This document shows, piece after piece, positions 22,458 through 33,738 of a stretch of DNA of 64,000 nt. Position 1 is the stretch's first letter; each line of letters starts with the position of its first letter. The stretch comes from Litoditis marina (lineage: Eukaryota; Nematoda; Chromadorea; Rhabditida; Rhabditidae). The notes beneath the pieces are model-generated. The model was not told the DNA's origin. It saw only the letters and a list, made by a program, of their open reading frames with translations, and did not search any database. The stretch is from NCBI GenBank assembly GCA_964036275.1, contig OZ038439.1:6712169-6776168 (forward strand), read 5' to 3'. The translations under genes and the position numbers were made by a program.

Positions 22458-23265
22458 AACGTGCAATGACAAAGTGCACGATTTCTCATTAGCATGCTTA
22501 TTTTACGTGACTATTCAATTTGCTTCTAGTGTAAAACAAACTTGGCCAAACTTTCCCAGTAGACAACAGACATACAATTGAAAAGAATTCATTTATTCAT
22601 TTCCAGCGAAATTAAATGGGGTCTGGTGTGATCTCATCACCGGCTCTCAGTAGTTGCGGAGCTGATTCCAATAGGCTGGGTTGCGTCCAGCCGGGGCTTG
22701 CATCCGGCCGTCGAATGACCTCTGCACAACTCTGCTTGAACAGCAGAGACTCCATACACCCACCATGCAACACTCTGAAAGTAACTGTGAAACTGACGAA
22801 ACACTTCTCCCAACAAAGTGTTCGTGACCTGAACGAGGCATCTGTGACAGCACAGCTTATCAAAGTGGAAATATACAAAATGGTACACTTGCGATAAACA
22901 ATCTGCAAAACTCCTGTAATTTTGACAAGTATTATATGATGTTTTTTTTGCGAACACACTCTGCAACAAAAACAGATTTCAAACCGGCAAAGAGCTGGCA
23001 AAAACCACTGCAAATTGAGCAGAAGTTATAATGCAATCGTTTGTATTTTACTACTGTGTTTTTTCTATCTACTTTTTCTGTTGTTCTATACTGTGATTAT
23101 GGTCCCCGATTCGTAACGTACGTGTACAAGTGTACAACATTACAGTTTGACTTATTACCTTTGACTAGCCGGTCAGTTTCAAGTATGTCTCTGTTTTATC
23201 ACGCGCTTCACCAATAAACGCAATCACTGAACAGTGAAGACGAAAGAAGTGAAGATAAAACTGAC

Positions 23266-23350
23266 TGCCGGGGGGAGGTTGGGGGGTGCAGGGACATTTG
23301 GACCCATCCACTACACAGAGAGAGACGCAGAGAAGGAAGAACCACTTCAT
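23266..23350 (-). CDS. S-block signal-peptide exon with a replaced start at the S4/B2 junction
   Basis: At the B-type junction the first codons are rebuilt as MKWFFLLCVSLCVVDGSK instead of MKVFLFFLLCVSLCVV. The start codon comes from the 9-bp join (ATGAAGTGG), in frame with the S exon. The same arrangement occurs in S5/B3 (25773-25689). A functional start and hydrophobic core therefore survive the rearrangement, with an upstream region that comes from B and not A. Confidence 0.35.
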
Positions 23351-23353
23351 CAC

Positions 23354-24724
23354 CTCATCGTGACATTCAACCGTCGTTCCGCCATCAGTTGACGACATTT
23401 GTCCCGACAAGTTTCCATGGGGAAAAGAGAACAGCAGTGATCGACTGAAAAGATTCCAATCAGGCGACTTATATTTGTCATTTTTGCTTGTGTTTTTTTT
23501 AATAAGAAAAGAAATGTTCCATTCATATATCTATCTTCGATTATTCGAACCATCAACCCACGGGTTCATTGAAGTCTCAAGTCGATTTTTTTTGTCAGAA
23601 GTTCGTGAAATAGGGTGTGCTTCTTTCGGAGCAAGCCTATACGGTATGTTTCGCTATATATTCCACTGTGTTTGTAGTCACATCCCGTTCATATATGGGC
23701 AGAATTCGGAAGTTATGACGTATATTCGATACAAACTATCACGCAATTTGGGTTGCTCCTTTAGTTCGTCTCGGTACACATCACAGCTCAAAAATCACAA
23801 CTGAAGGTAATGAGTACCAAACTAGAAACACGAGGGATAAGGATGGGGCCACATTTTTGTTGTAGTTTGATACACACAATAACTTCCGAACTTTTTTCGA
23901 CTTTTAGAAAGTTTCGAGTTTTATTTCCAACAACATCAGGGTATAGTCTTTTTCATTCCTACTGAGACTCCTACAGTAGGATATCAAAACTTCCAAGCTG
24001 TTTTCCTCACTCACTTTTGATAGGAAAGGTTGAGGATTTTCGCACCTCACTCTCGTTCTCAAGGGACAGCAGAGATACGACAGGATTTTTGGTCAACCAA
24101 ATTTTCAGCTTCAGAACAGCTTTCGGAAAGTGTGTAAGGTTACTGTAGGAGTCTCGGTAGGAATGGTGAAAACTGTACACCTTATAGGCTTGCTTTTAGA
24201 AAGGTGTGTGTGCACTGCCTCGGATGTTCATCAGATGGGCGAACTCTACACTACTCTCAATTTTTCTGAAATATTGTCTTTTGTAAACTCATTTGACTGA
24301 GAACTCAATTCAAACGAACCTCTCGTGTTTCTCAGCGTGTATTGTCCGTGCAGCTGTTGCTCGATACAGTCTGCTTGCTCCGCCCACTTATCCGTGCAGT
24401 TCCGTGCATTTTTTTCGTTTTTCAGACTTTTGTGGCAGCAGTCAGAAGCAGATCCACAACAATAGGAAACGGCTGGAAAGGAGAAAATGATATTTATGGA
24501 ACTCCTTGGAGACAATTATTCAAAACATCGCTCAGAATGGTTCTAGAAAGTGAAATTTGGATCATTCAATATAAGGTCTCATATAAAAAAACAGTCGGTA
24601 ATAAAGTGTTGTAGGAAAACAGTCAATAAATCATTAAATATACAAATAAACTACCATTATTGATTCTTTCTCTCCAGTTGAGGCAAAAAATAGAAGGGAA
24701 GAAAAGAAGGAGAATCCATCGCAT
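23354..24724 (-). pseudogene. RECK-like gene copy 2: exons 1-3, last exon missing
   Basis: Exons 24724-24655, 24472-24320 and 23444-23354 match the intact gene, with one synonymous change (GAC to GAT after Val75) and one acceptor-tract change. The sequence then enters S4 in place of the last exon. The exon 3 donor is still GT (GAG|GTGATG). The S acceptor AAAATTACAG is in phase with it and would add 91 residues beginning SFADCLSQVYHFVYF before a TGA, upstream of the S polyadenylation signal. The product would keep the signal peptide and both knots but carry a new tail. It is either a 3'-truncated pseudogene or a chimeric gene. Confidence 0.6.
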
Positions 24725-24880
24725 AGCCGCACAAACAAGAGTTTTCGAGAGAATTGAATTAAGTTTGAACACGTGCCAAACTTTGTTTACTCGTAAACCT
24801 TTTTCACGTAAAGCGCACGTTCTGATCTGCAGAAGTAGGAAGGTTTCAATACAACCCTATGAAAAGACATTTTTTTTTGA

Positions 24881-27303
24881 AACGTGCACTGACAAAGTGC
24901 ACGATTTCTCATTAGCATGCTTATTTTACGTGACTATTCAATTTGCTTCTAGTGTAAAACAAACTTGGCCAAACTTTCCCAGTAGACAACAGACATACAA
25001 TTGAAAAGAATTCATTTATTCATTTCCAGCGAAATTAAATGGGGTCTGGTGTGATCTCATCACCGGCTCTCAGTAGTTGCGGAGCTGATTCCAATAGGCT
25101 GGGTTGCGTCCAGCCGGGGCTTGCATCCGGCCGTCGAATGACCTCTGCACAACTCTGCTTGAACAGCAGAGACTCCATACACCCACCATGCAACACTCTG
25201 AAAGTAACTGTGAAACTGACGAAACACTTCTCCCAACAAAGTGTTCGTGACCTGAACGAGGCATCTGTGACAGCACAGCTTATCAAAGTGGAAATATACA
25301 AAATGGTACACTTGCGATAAACAATCTGCAAAACTCCTGTAATTTTGACAAGTATTATATGATGTTTTTTTTGCGAACACACTCTGCAACAAAAACAGAT
25401 TTCAAACCGGCAAAGAGCTGGCAAAAACCACTGCAAATTGAGCAGAAGTTATAATGCAATCGTTTGTATTTTACTACTGTGTTTTTTCTATCTACTTTTT
25501 CTGTTGTTCTATACTGTGATTATGGTCCCCGATTCGTAACGTACGTGTACAAGTGTACAACATTACAGTTTGACTTATTACCTTTGACTAGCCGGTCAGT
25601 TTCAAGTATGTCTCTGTTTTATCACGCGCTTCACCAATAAACGCAATCACTGAACAGTGAAGACGAAAGAAGTGAAGATAAAACTGACTGCCGGGGGGAG
25701 GTTGGGGGGTGCAGGGACATTTGGACCCATCCACTACACAGAGAGAGACGCAGAGAAGGAAGAACCACTTCATCACCTCATCGTGACATTCAACCGTCGT
25801 TCCGCCATCAGTTGACGACATTTGTCCCGACAAGTTTCCATGGGGAAAAGAGAACAGCAGTGATCGACTGAAAAGATTCCAATCAGGCGACTTATATTTG
25901 TCATTTTTGCTTGTGTTTTTTTTAATAAGAAAAGAAATGTTCCATTCATATATCTATCTTCGATTATTCGAACCATCAACCCACGGGTTCATTGAAGTCT
26001 CAAGTCGATTTTTTTTGTCAGAAGTTCGTGAAATAGGGTGTGCTTCTTTCGGAGCAAGCCTATACGGTATGTTTCGCTATATATTCCACTGTGTTTGTAG
26101 TCACATCCCGTTCATATATGGGCAGAATTCGGAAGTTATGACGTATATTCGATACAAACTATCACGCAATTTGGGTTGCTCCTTTAGTTCGTCTCGGTAC
26201 ACATCACAGCTCAAAAATCACAACTGAAGGTAATGAGTACCAAACTAGAAACACGAGGGATAAGGATGGGGCCACATTTTTGTTGTAGTTTGATACACAC
26301 AATAACTTCCGAACTTTTTTCGACTTTTAGAAAGTTTCGAGTTTTATTTCCAACAACATCAGGGTATAGTCTTTTTCATTCCTACTGAGACTCCTACAGT
26401 AGGATATCAAAACTTCCAAGCTGTTTTCCTCACTCACTTTTGATAGGAAAGGTTGAGGATTTTCGCACCTCACTCTCGTTCTCAAGGGACAGCAGAGATA
26501 CGACAGGATTTTTGGTCAACCAAATTTTCAGCTTCAGAACAGCTTTCGGAAAGTGTGTAAGGTTACTGTAGGAGTCTCGGTAGGAATGGTGAAAACTGTA
26601 CACCTTATAGGCTTGCTTTTAGAAAGGTGTGTGTGCACTGCCTCGGATGTTCATCAGATGGGCGAACTCTACACTACTCTCAATTTTTCTGAAATATTGT
26701 CTTTTGTAAACTCATTTGACTGAGAACTCAATTCAAACGAACCTCTCGTGTTTCTCAGCGTGTATTGTCCGTGCAGCTGTTGCTCGATACAGTCTGCTTG
26801 CTCCGCCCACTTATCCGTGCAGTTCCGTGCATTTTTTTCGTTTTTCAGACTTTTGTGGCAGCAGTCAGAAGCAGATCCACAACAATAGGAAACGGCTGGA
26901 AATGAGAAAATGATATTTATGGAACTCCTTGGAGACAATTATTCAAAACATCGCTCAGAATGGTTCTAGAAAGTGAAATTTGGATCATTCAATATAAGGT
27001 CTCATATAAAAAAACAGTCGGTAATAAAGTGTTGTAGGAAAACAGTCAATAAATCATTAAATATACAAATAAACTACCATTATTGATTCTTTCTCTCCAG
27101 TTGAGGCAAAAAATAGAAGGGAAGAAAAGAAGGAGAATCCATCGCATAGCCGCACAAACAAGAGTTTTCGAGAGAATTGAATTAAGTTTGAACACGTGCC
27201 AAACTTTGTTTACTCGTAAACCTTTTTCACGTAAAGCGCACGTTCTGATCTGCAGAAGTAGGAAGGTTTCAATACAACCCTATGAAAAGACATTTTTTTT
27301 TGA
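24881..27303. repeat. Array unit S5-B3
   Basis: S5 is 24881-25764, then the same 9-bp join, then B3 at 25774-27303. The identical join in two units shows that S-B was duplicated as a unit after a single joining event. Confidence 0.92.
25777..27147 (-). pseudogene. RECK-like gene copy 3: exons 1-3, last exon missing
   Basis: Exons 27147-27078, 26895-26743 and 25867-25777. Same structure and same S-derived 3' context as copy 2. It has the GAT codon of copy 2 but the ATGAG acceptor tract of copy 1. Confidence 0.6.
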
Positions 27304-28831
27304 AACGTGCACTGACAAAGTGCACGATTTCTCATTAGCATGCTTATTTTACGTGACTATTCAATTTGCTTCTAGTGTAAAACAAACTTGGCCAAACTTT
27401 CCCAGTAGACAACAGACATACAATTGAAAAGAATTCATTTATTCATTTCCAGCGAAATTAAATGGGGTCTGGTGTGATCTCATCACCGGCTCTCAGTAGT
27501 TGCGGAGCTGATTCCAATAGGCTGGGTTGCGTCCAGCCGGGGCTTGCATCCGGCCGTCGAATGACCTCTGCACAACTCTGCTTGAACAGCAGAGACTCCA
27601 TACACCCACCATGCAACACTCTGAAAGTAACTGTGAAACTGACGAAACACTTCTCCCAACAAAGTGTTCGTGACCTGAACGAGGCATCTGTGACAGCACA
27701 GCTTATCAAAGTGGAAATATACAAAATGGTACACTTGCGATAAACAATCTGCAAAACTCCTGTAATTTTGACAAGTATTATATGATGTTTTTTTTGCGAA
27801 CACACTCTGCAACAAAAACAGATTTCAAACCGGCAAAGAGCTGGCAAAAACCACTGCAAATTGAGCAGAAGTTATAATGCAATCGTTTGTATTTTACTAC
27901 TGTGTTTTTTCTATCTACTTTTTCTGTTGTTCTATACTGTGATTATGGTCCCCGATTCGTAACGTACGTGTACAAGTGTACAACATTACAGTTTGACTTA
28001 TTACCTTTGACTAGCCGGTCAGTTTCAAGTATGTCTCTGTTTTATCACGCGCTTCACCAATAAACGCAATCACTGAACAGTGAAGACGAAAGAAGTGAAG
28101 ATAAAACTGACTGCCGGGGGGAGGTTGGGGGGTGCAGGGACATTTGGACCCATCCACTACACAGAGAGAGACGCAGAGAAGGAAGAATAGGAACACTTTC
28201 ATCGTACAACACAGTCTGTTGAATGAATATTGGGCGTGGGCGCCCCTTAAAAAGGCAGACCGTATTAGTATTCTCTAACCACGAAAATTCGTCAAAAACG
28301 TGTTGAATCGTTAATGTTCATAAGGAAAAAGTATCGAAAAAGCTCGAAAAGGAAGAATCCCAACAAACATAAAGACATTATTGGAAAAACTTGATCAAGA
28401 AGGAATACAATGAAAATTTGTTCTAGTCGAGATTTGACCTAAATTCGACGATTGGTTTAATTCTGCTTTTGATGTGTTCCATGTCATAGATTTAGATAGG
28501 AAAACTAAGATGACACAAAACGGTTAATGTGGCTTCTGTTCAATTACTACGACACACACTTTGTAGATTTAAAAGTTAAAAGTAAAACACATTTCTCCCA
28601 AGCTGTGAAATAATCGTAGGCTGTTCGGTATTGTAACTTAACAGTAGAAAACACGTCACAAACATTTTAAACGTTAACATCGGTCAAAGTTTTACTTTTT
28701 GCATTCCAAATTCTCACTTTTCGAGAAGTACAGGCAAATGCTCGTCACACGATGACCTGAAAAGTACAACATTTTCACAAAGAATTTGAACGACACGTTT
28801 ACCACCGGTTATTTGCCATTTGCTATTGGTA
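27304..28831. repeat. Array unit S6-A4 (partial, diverged)
   Basis: S6 is 27304-28187. A4 (28188-28831) is nearly identical to A1-A3 for about 270 bases, then accumulates many differences from about 28,450, and is cut by a transposon at about 28,833. The array's right edge is therefore older than its interior. Confidence 0.85.
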
Positions 28832-28832
28832 T

Positions 28833-29420
28833 TTGTATGAAAAAACGATGTTAAGTGAATTGCATGGAATATAGAAAAGGAGGACAATAACTCAAGCGGG
28901 AAATAACAAATCAAACCTCGCAATTTTACGGGTCAAAAACATTTTGGTTTTCTACGGAAAAAGAACTTGCAGCAAATAAGCATTAGATGAAACGTCCGAA
29001 TATGACAATGTCTCACCACTGATTCAAAACTGTCAATTATATGTATTTTGAAAGTTCAGCCAAGTTTGTGTTATACTGGAAGCAAGTTGAGTATTCAGGT
29101 AAAGTTAGCATTCTAATGAGGAATTGTGCACTTTGTCTTTTCACGTTTCCAAGTTCTGCTGTGTTCATGTTTTACGTGACTGTGCGATTGAATGACAGTA
29201 AAGCTGATGTTTGTTTCAGATACGTTTTTAGTGTAAGCGGAATGTTCTCAAAGATTGAGCACCTATTGTTTTCAAATCAGAGTGTCATGATGATCATGAA
29301 AATTGCGAGATTAGATTTTTTATTTCCCTCTTGAGTTATTGTCCTCCTTTTCTATATTCCATGCAGTTCAATCTCAAAAGCTAATCGTTTCTCACTTCAC
29401 ATCGTTTTTTATACAAATTT
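28833..29420. mobile_element. TIR element of about 590 bp interrupting A4
   Basis: Long imperfect inverted repeats of about 85 bp. The left end is TTTGTATGAAAAAACGATG, then TTGCATGGAATATAGAAAAG and GAGGACAATAACTCAAG. The right end is the complement, finishing CATCGTTTTTTATACAAA. The interior holds a family 1 MITE and no coding frame. It is a non-autonomous DNA transposon. Confidence 0.8.
29074..29200. mobile_element. Family 1 MITE nested in the TIR element
   Basis: From TACTGGAAGCAAGTTGAG to TTGAATGACAGTA, with GTTTTACGTGACTGTGCGATT and a central TTGTGCACTTTG. It is the inverted orientation of the copy upstream of dmd-3. Confidence 0.75.
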
Positions 29421-31230
29421 TTCTCATTTCCTATATTTCCGAAAAAAAAATGAGTTAAAAGAATCTAATCGTCTGTCTGTCAAATAACGGATCGATAAAT
29501 CATTATTATTAATCAATTATTACTTTTTAAACAATTAAAACGATGTTGAATTGTAAAACATGAACTGCGTTACAAGTTGGGTTTGTGAGCTTTCTCGTAG
29601 AAACTATAATCGCGCGCAGCGCAAAGCGCTGCGTGTGAGTTCTGTTTGGGTAGGTCATTGCGCACCCATTTTTAGCTTTCAAGCCGCAAAAGTCTTCACA
29701 TAAAACCATTTTTAGAAATTTAAAGAGAGCGAAAGCTGGAGATCTATCGAACACATTTTGTGTAATGAAATTATAAAAAATCGGTCGAGTTTGAAAAGAA
29801 TATGGGTCCGTGTCGTTGAAATGTTCCGTTGTTCCTCGTCCCTCGTCTCTCGTATTCCGTCCCATGTCCGCTTAGGTTTGAAATAACTACTGAACCGAAT
29901 TGACTAAAATTTGGCACCCTTGTGTAAACCTCAAAGTTAGCTCGGTGCCGAAAGTTTGATGTTTTTATGTCTTGTCTGGCGCTTGGCGCGGGCGCCAATA
30001 AGCGCCAAAAGTAGAAAATATGTGTTCCCATGAATGAAATAGTCCGAATTTTGGCACAGTTGTCTTAATATTGGTTTTGAGCTATGTATCAAGCCATTTT
30101 ACCATTGCTGACACTTGGCGCCAAACACATCTAGAAGTAATTGTTAATGCGGCTGCGAGCAATGTTTCCAGGCCCGAAAAAGGGCTGAATGTTAACCGAT
30201 TGGTCCAAAATTCCAGATTTACAAGTAAATCTACCGTTTCAACCTAAATTCCAAGTTTTAGACGAAATAATCGCAAAACAGTCTTCGATCTGTCTGTAGT
30301 TTATGAGCCAGATTCACGAAGACTGCTGTGTGAGCAGACCGACCTACAATTCAGGTAAAGAGCGTGGCCAATTTATGAACTGTAGTCTCTCGCCGGAATC
30401 GAACCTGTGAGCAAAAGATTTGAAGCCGGGCGGTATCGGAGACATGTGTCCGTACACAGCGGAAATTGAGATATACAGTTCCCTCCCGGTTTTCCGTTGG
30501 CGACGACATTCATTTGCAGCTCAAAACGTAACGCAGCATGGGTGCGAGTGACATCCAAACTTGACATCCATATTGTCACGAATAGTCTTCAGCTGTGCAC
30601 GTTGTATGGAATCCACCATTTCTGGCTGCACTTTGATGTTAAACGTCAGCAGTATGGGAGGGTTTTATAGAGTTCCTTCCAATTGCACTGAGAGCTGAAA
30701 CCCATTGGTGTCGTGCCAAGAATTTCGATTTTTTGTTTGTTAAAACAAATATTCGTGTTCTTATGATACTGGACGAGCGCTAATAGAGATTTGCAGTTTT
30801 TCGAAATGCTGCAAAATGAGGAAAACCTGGAATATTCACTGGCACGCTACCAAGTCTCAGTAGGAAGAACCGGAACTAAAAGAGGTGGTTTGTTTTTCAA
30901 CCTCAGTTGCTGATAATCTGCGAACCGAGTCTGGTATGTAGTTCGCGGTACAAAACAACAGGCCTAGATCTCTGAGGGGGGTAAAAATAGGACGGCCCAC
31001 TTTTTAAGATGTAAAGTCCACTTTTTGGGACGTAAAGTCTACTTTTTGGGGCGAAAGTGCACCTTCCGTTACGAATGACGTATTTTTAGGGCCCATAGTT
31101 TGCGTGACGTGAATCGCATCAGAACCAAACTCAGAACAACACAACCCCCTGTGCGGACTTCTTTCTTTGAGACTAAACATAAGCTTCCTTTCCAGACATT
31201 GAACACATCTTATTGATTGAAGGTTCAATG
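29421..31230. other. Intergenic, repeat-rich; no gene seen
   Basis: Contains a GC-rich palindrome (GCGCAGCGCAAAGCGCTGCG near 29,615), short GGCGC/GCGCC palindromes near 29,980-30,130, and a B-box-like AATCGAACC (minus strand) near 30,396. No convincing coding frame. Confidence 0.5.
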
Positions 31231-31299
31231 TTTTGTTCGGATGTGTTCGAAATCTTTTGAACTATCGCAGGCTATTCCTAATATGCTTCGGGGTTGTTA

Positions 31300-31545
31300 A
31301 TCGAGTTCGAAAAATCGAGTATTCGAGTTTTCGAGTTTTGGAAAATTTCGAGTTTTCGAGTTATCCACCTTTCGAGTTTCGGAAAACTGAGTTCGACTCG
31401 ACTCGAAAAATTTTTCCGAAATGAAAAAAGAAAAGTTTTCGCGTTCAAAATTTCGATTTTTTGAGTTCTCGAGTTTGGCGAAAAATCGAGTTTTAGGAAA
31501 TCCAGAGTTTTCGAGTTTCAGGTTCGACTCGACTCGTTTCCGAGT
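31300..31545. repeat. TTCGAG/TTTTCGAG-rich repeat
   Basis: Repeated GAGTTTTCGAGTTTCGG units. Related patches lie in each A block (about 16,725-16,800 in A1) and at 53,880-54,000. Confidence 0.75.
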
Positions 31546-31654
31546 TTTTTCTTGTAGATGAATGTTTCCTGTCAAAATCAGGAACTATCGCATGTTCTGA
31601 GAGAAGAACGATAGCTTGTTCGATCACTGTCTGTATACCAGAACAGTCAGTTCG

Positions 31655-32777
31655 AAACAAACTTGGCCAAACTTTCCCAGTAGACAACAGACATACAATT
31701 GAAAAGAATTCATTTATTCATTTTCAGCGAAATTGAATGGGGTCTGGTCTGATATTATCACTGGCTGTCAATAGTCGCGGAGCTGATTCCAATAGGTTGG
31801 GTTGCGTCCAGCCGGGGCTCGCAGCCGGCCGTCGAATGACCTCTGCACAACTCCGTTTCGACAGCAAAGCTTCATTTCAGATATCAGGCAACACTCTGGA
31901 AGTAATTGTGGAACTGATGAAACACTTCTCCCAACAAAGTGTTTGTGACCTGAACGAGGCATCTGTGACAGCACACCTTATCAAAGAGATTTACAAAACG
32001 GTACACTTGCAATAATCAATCTGCGAACCTCCTGTAATTTTGACAAGTACTACGTGTTTTGTTTTTTTGCGAACACACTCTGCAACAAAAACAGATTTCA
32101 AACCGGCGAACAGCTGGCAAAAATCACTGCGAATTGAGCAGAAGTTATAATGCATTTGTGTGTATTATACTACTGTGTTGTTTCTATCTACTTCTACTGT
32201 TATTCTGTTCTGTACGTGTACGACATTCTATCTACAGTTTTATTTATTATCTCTGACTGTTACAAGTATGTCTCTGTTTTATCACACGCTTCACTAATAA
32301 ACTCAATCTCTGAACAATGAAGACGAAAGAAGTGAAGATAAAACTGACTTCCGGGGGGAGGTAGGGGGGTGCAGGGACAGCCGGATACCTCCACTACACA
32401 GAGAGAGACGCAGAGGAGGAAGAATAGAAACACTTTCATCGTACAACACAGTCGGTCGAATGAATATTGGGCGTGGGCGCCCCTTAAAAAGGCAGACCGT
32501 ATTAGTATTCTCTAACCACGAAAATTCGTCAAAAACGTGTTGAATCGTTAATGTTCATAAGGAAAAAGTATCGGAAAAGCTCGAAAAGGAAGAATCTCAA
32601 CAAACATAAAGACATTATTGGAAAAACCTGAACAAGGAATACAATGAAAATTTGGTCTAGTCGAGATTCGACCTAAATTCGAGGATTGGTTTAATTCTGC
32701 TTTTGATGTGTTCCATGTCATAGATTTAGATAAGAAAACTAAGATGACGCAATAGGTTAATGAGGCTTCTATTCAAT
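31655..32777. repeat. Diverged S-A copy outside the array
   Basis: Begins about 77 bases into S (ACAAACTTGGCCAAACTTTC) and continues through S into A until about 32,777. It has roughly ten percent differences and small indels in S, less in early A. Orientation matches the array. It keeps the minus-strand AATAAA (near 31,714) and the signal-peptide exon. Confidence 0.88.
32349..32439 (-). CDS. Diverged copy of the S-block signal-peptide exon
   Basis: Reads MKVFLFFLLCVSLCVVEVSG then CPCTPLPPPG, with the same GTCAGT donor and phase as in the array. The hydrophobic core is unchanged in protein while third positions differ. Downstream frames contain stops, so the rest of this copy is probably dead. 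Confidence 0.35.
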
Positions 32778-32819
32778 TACTATGTCTACCAGGCTGCCGC
32801 GAGACGCTAATAGAAGAAT

Positions 32820-33030
32820 TTTAAAGTTCAATGTAAAAAAAACCCCCACCGTCCAATCGCACCCCCTTGATAGTTTGGCTCACCCGCACTAGTTTCAACA
32901 GAAAATCGTGGGGTGCTAAAGTTAAAAGTCGACATTGTACAATCACCCCCCCCCCACTAGCGTAAATTGGGGGGGGGGGGGGGGTAAAAGTAACATACCT
33001 GTTACTTTCACCCCCAATGGTGGTGGGCGA
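32820..33030. repeat. Poly-C/poly-G-containing inverted repeat
   Basis: A run of about 11 C (about 32,946-32,956) and a run of about 14 G (about 32,970-32,984) are separated by a dozen bases, with GTAACATACCTGTTAC just beyond. The runs can pair as a hairpin, and the G run can form a quadruplex. Confidence 0.8.
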
Positions 33031-33094
33031 AAGTAAAATAGTCCCTAGAAAAGCTAATGGCATTCGCTAACAATTTAGGACAATGGCTATTAAT

Positions 33095-33738
33095 AGGGTG
33101 GTTGAGGAATTGAATTGAATTGGAATTGAAAAGAATTGAAAACCAATTCCAAAGAATTGAATTGAATTGGTTTTTGAGTGAAACCAATTCCCAAGAATTG
33201 AATTGAATTTAATTGGTTTTGTTAAGAGAAAATCGGAATTGAATTGAATTGTTTTTTTGACAGCCTGAAAAAATAAAATTGAATTGAATTTTTCTTGAGA
33301 ATTGGTAAAAAGAATTGGAATTGGTCCGGAATTGATTCAGAATTGGAATTTTACACGTGTTTTAATCGACAGTTTCTTGGTCTGTTCTCTCTTGTTCAAA
33401 TGTATTTGTTGTAAAAAGCAACAGAAAAACTGTTTACCGGCCTTTTTTTGCAGAAAAAATGCCTCTAGAATTGAAATTGGAATTGATTATTTAGGAATTG
33501 GTCGGAATTGGTCGGAATTGGTCGAAATTGGAATTGACTTGAATTGGTTTTTGAAAACGTTGAAAGAATTGGAATTGAAATTTTGGATTTTTTTCGAGAA
33601 TTGGTTGGAATTGGAATTGAATTGGAATTGGTTTTTTGGAATGATGAAAGACTTGGAATTGGAATTTCGGAATTTGTCGAGAATTAGTTGGAATTGGACT
33701 TGAATTGAATTGATTTTTGGAATTGGTTAACCACTCTA
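33095..33738. mobile_element. GAATTG-rich transposon with 9-bp target duplication
   Basis: Ends are AGGGTGGTTGAGG at the left and GGTTAACCACTCTA at the right. It is flanked by the direct repeat GCTATTAAT (33086-33094 and 33739-33747). The body is mostly (GGAATTGAATT)n, with a unique core containing TTGTTGTAAAAAGCAACAG. The 133-aa frame inside is low complexity and not a gene. A 9-bp duplication suggests the Mutator superfamily. Confidence 0.82.

Larger units (their letters stand above)
22458..24880. repeat. Array unit S4-B2
   Basis: S4 is 22458-23341, then a 9-bp join CCACTTCAT, then B2 at 23351-24880. B2 carries exons 1-3 of the RECK-like gene without exon 4. B2 alone has CTGGAAAGGAG at the exon 2 acceptor, where B1 and B3 have CTGGAAATGAG. 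Confidence 0.92.
13422..28831. repeat. Composite tandem array: shared block S with alternating spacers A and B
   Basis: Block S (884 bp) occurs six times, starting at 14952, 17454, 19956, 22458, 24881 and 27304. Each copy is followed by spacer A (1,618 bp) or spacer B (1,530 bp plus a 9-bp join). The period is exactly 2,502 bp for S-A units and 2,423 bp for S-B units. The order is B1-S1-A1-S2-A2-S3-A3-S4-B2-S5-B3-S6-A4. Copies differ at only a few bases per unit. S always begins inside a family 1 MITE and ends at GAAGGAAGAA. No frame in the array encodes a recognised transposase. Confidence 0.93.

Noticed and set aside
13422..28831. CRISPR or rDNA interpretation of the repeat array
   Set aside because: Units are 2.4-2.5 kb, carry intron-containing eukaryotic gene pieces, and have no rRNA sequence or short spacer pattern.
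33302..33703. 133-codon plus-strand ORF
   Set aside because: It is the low-complexity Ile-Gly/Leu-Glu-Leu translation of the GAATTG transposon body.
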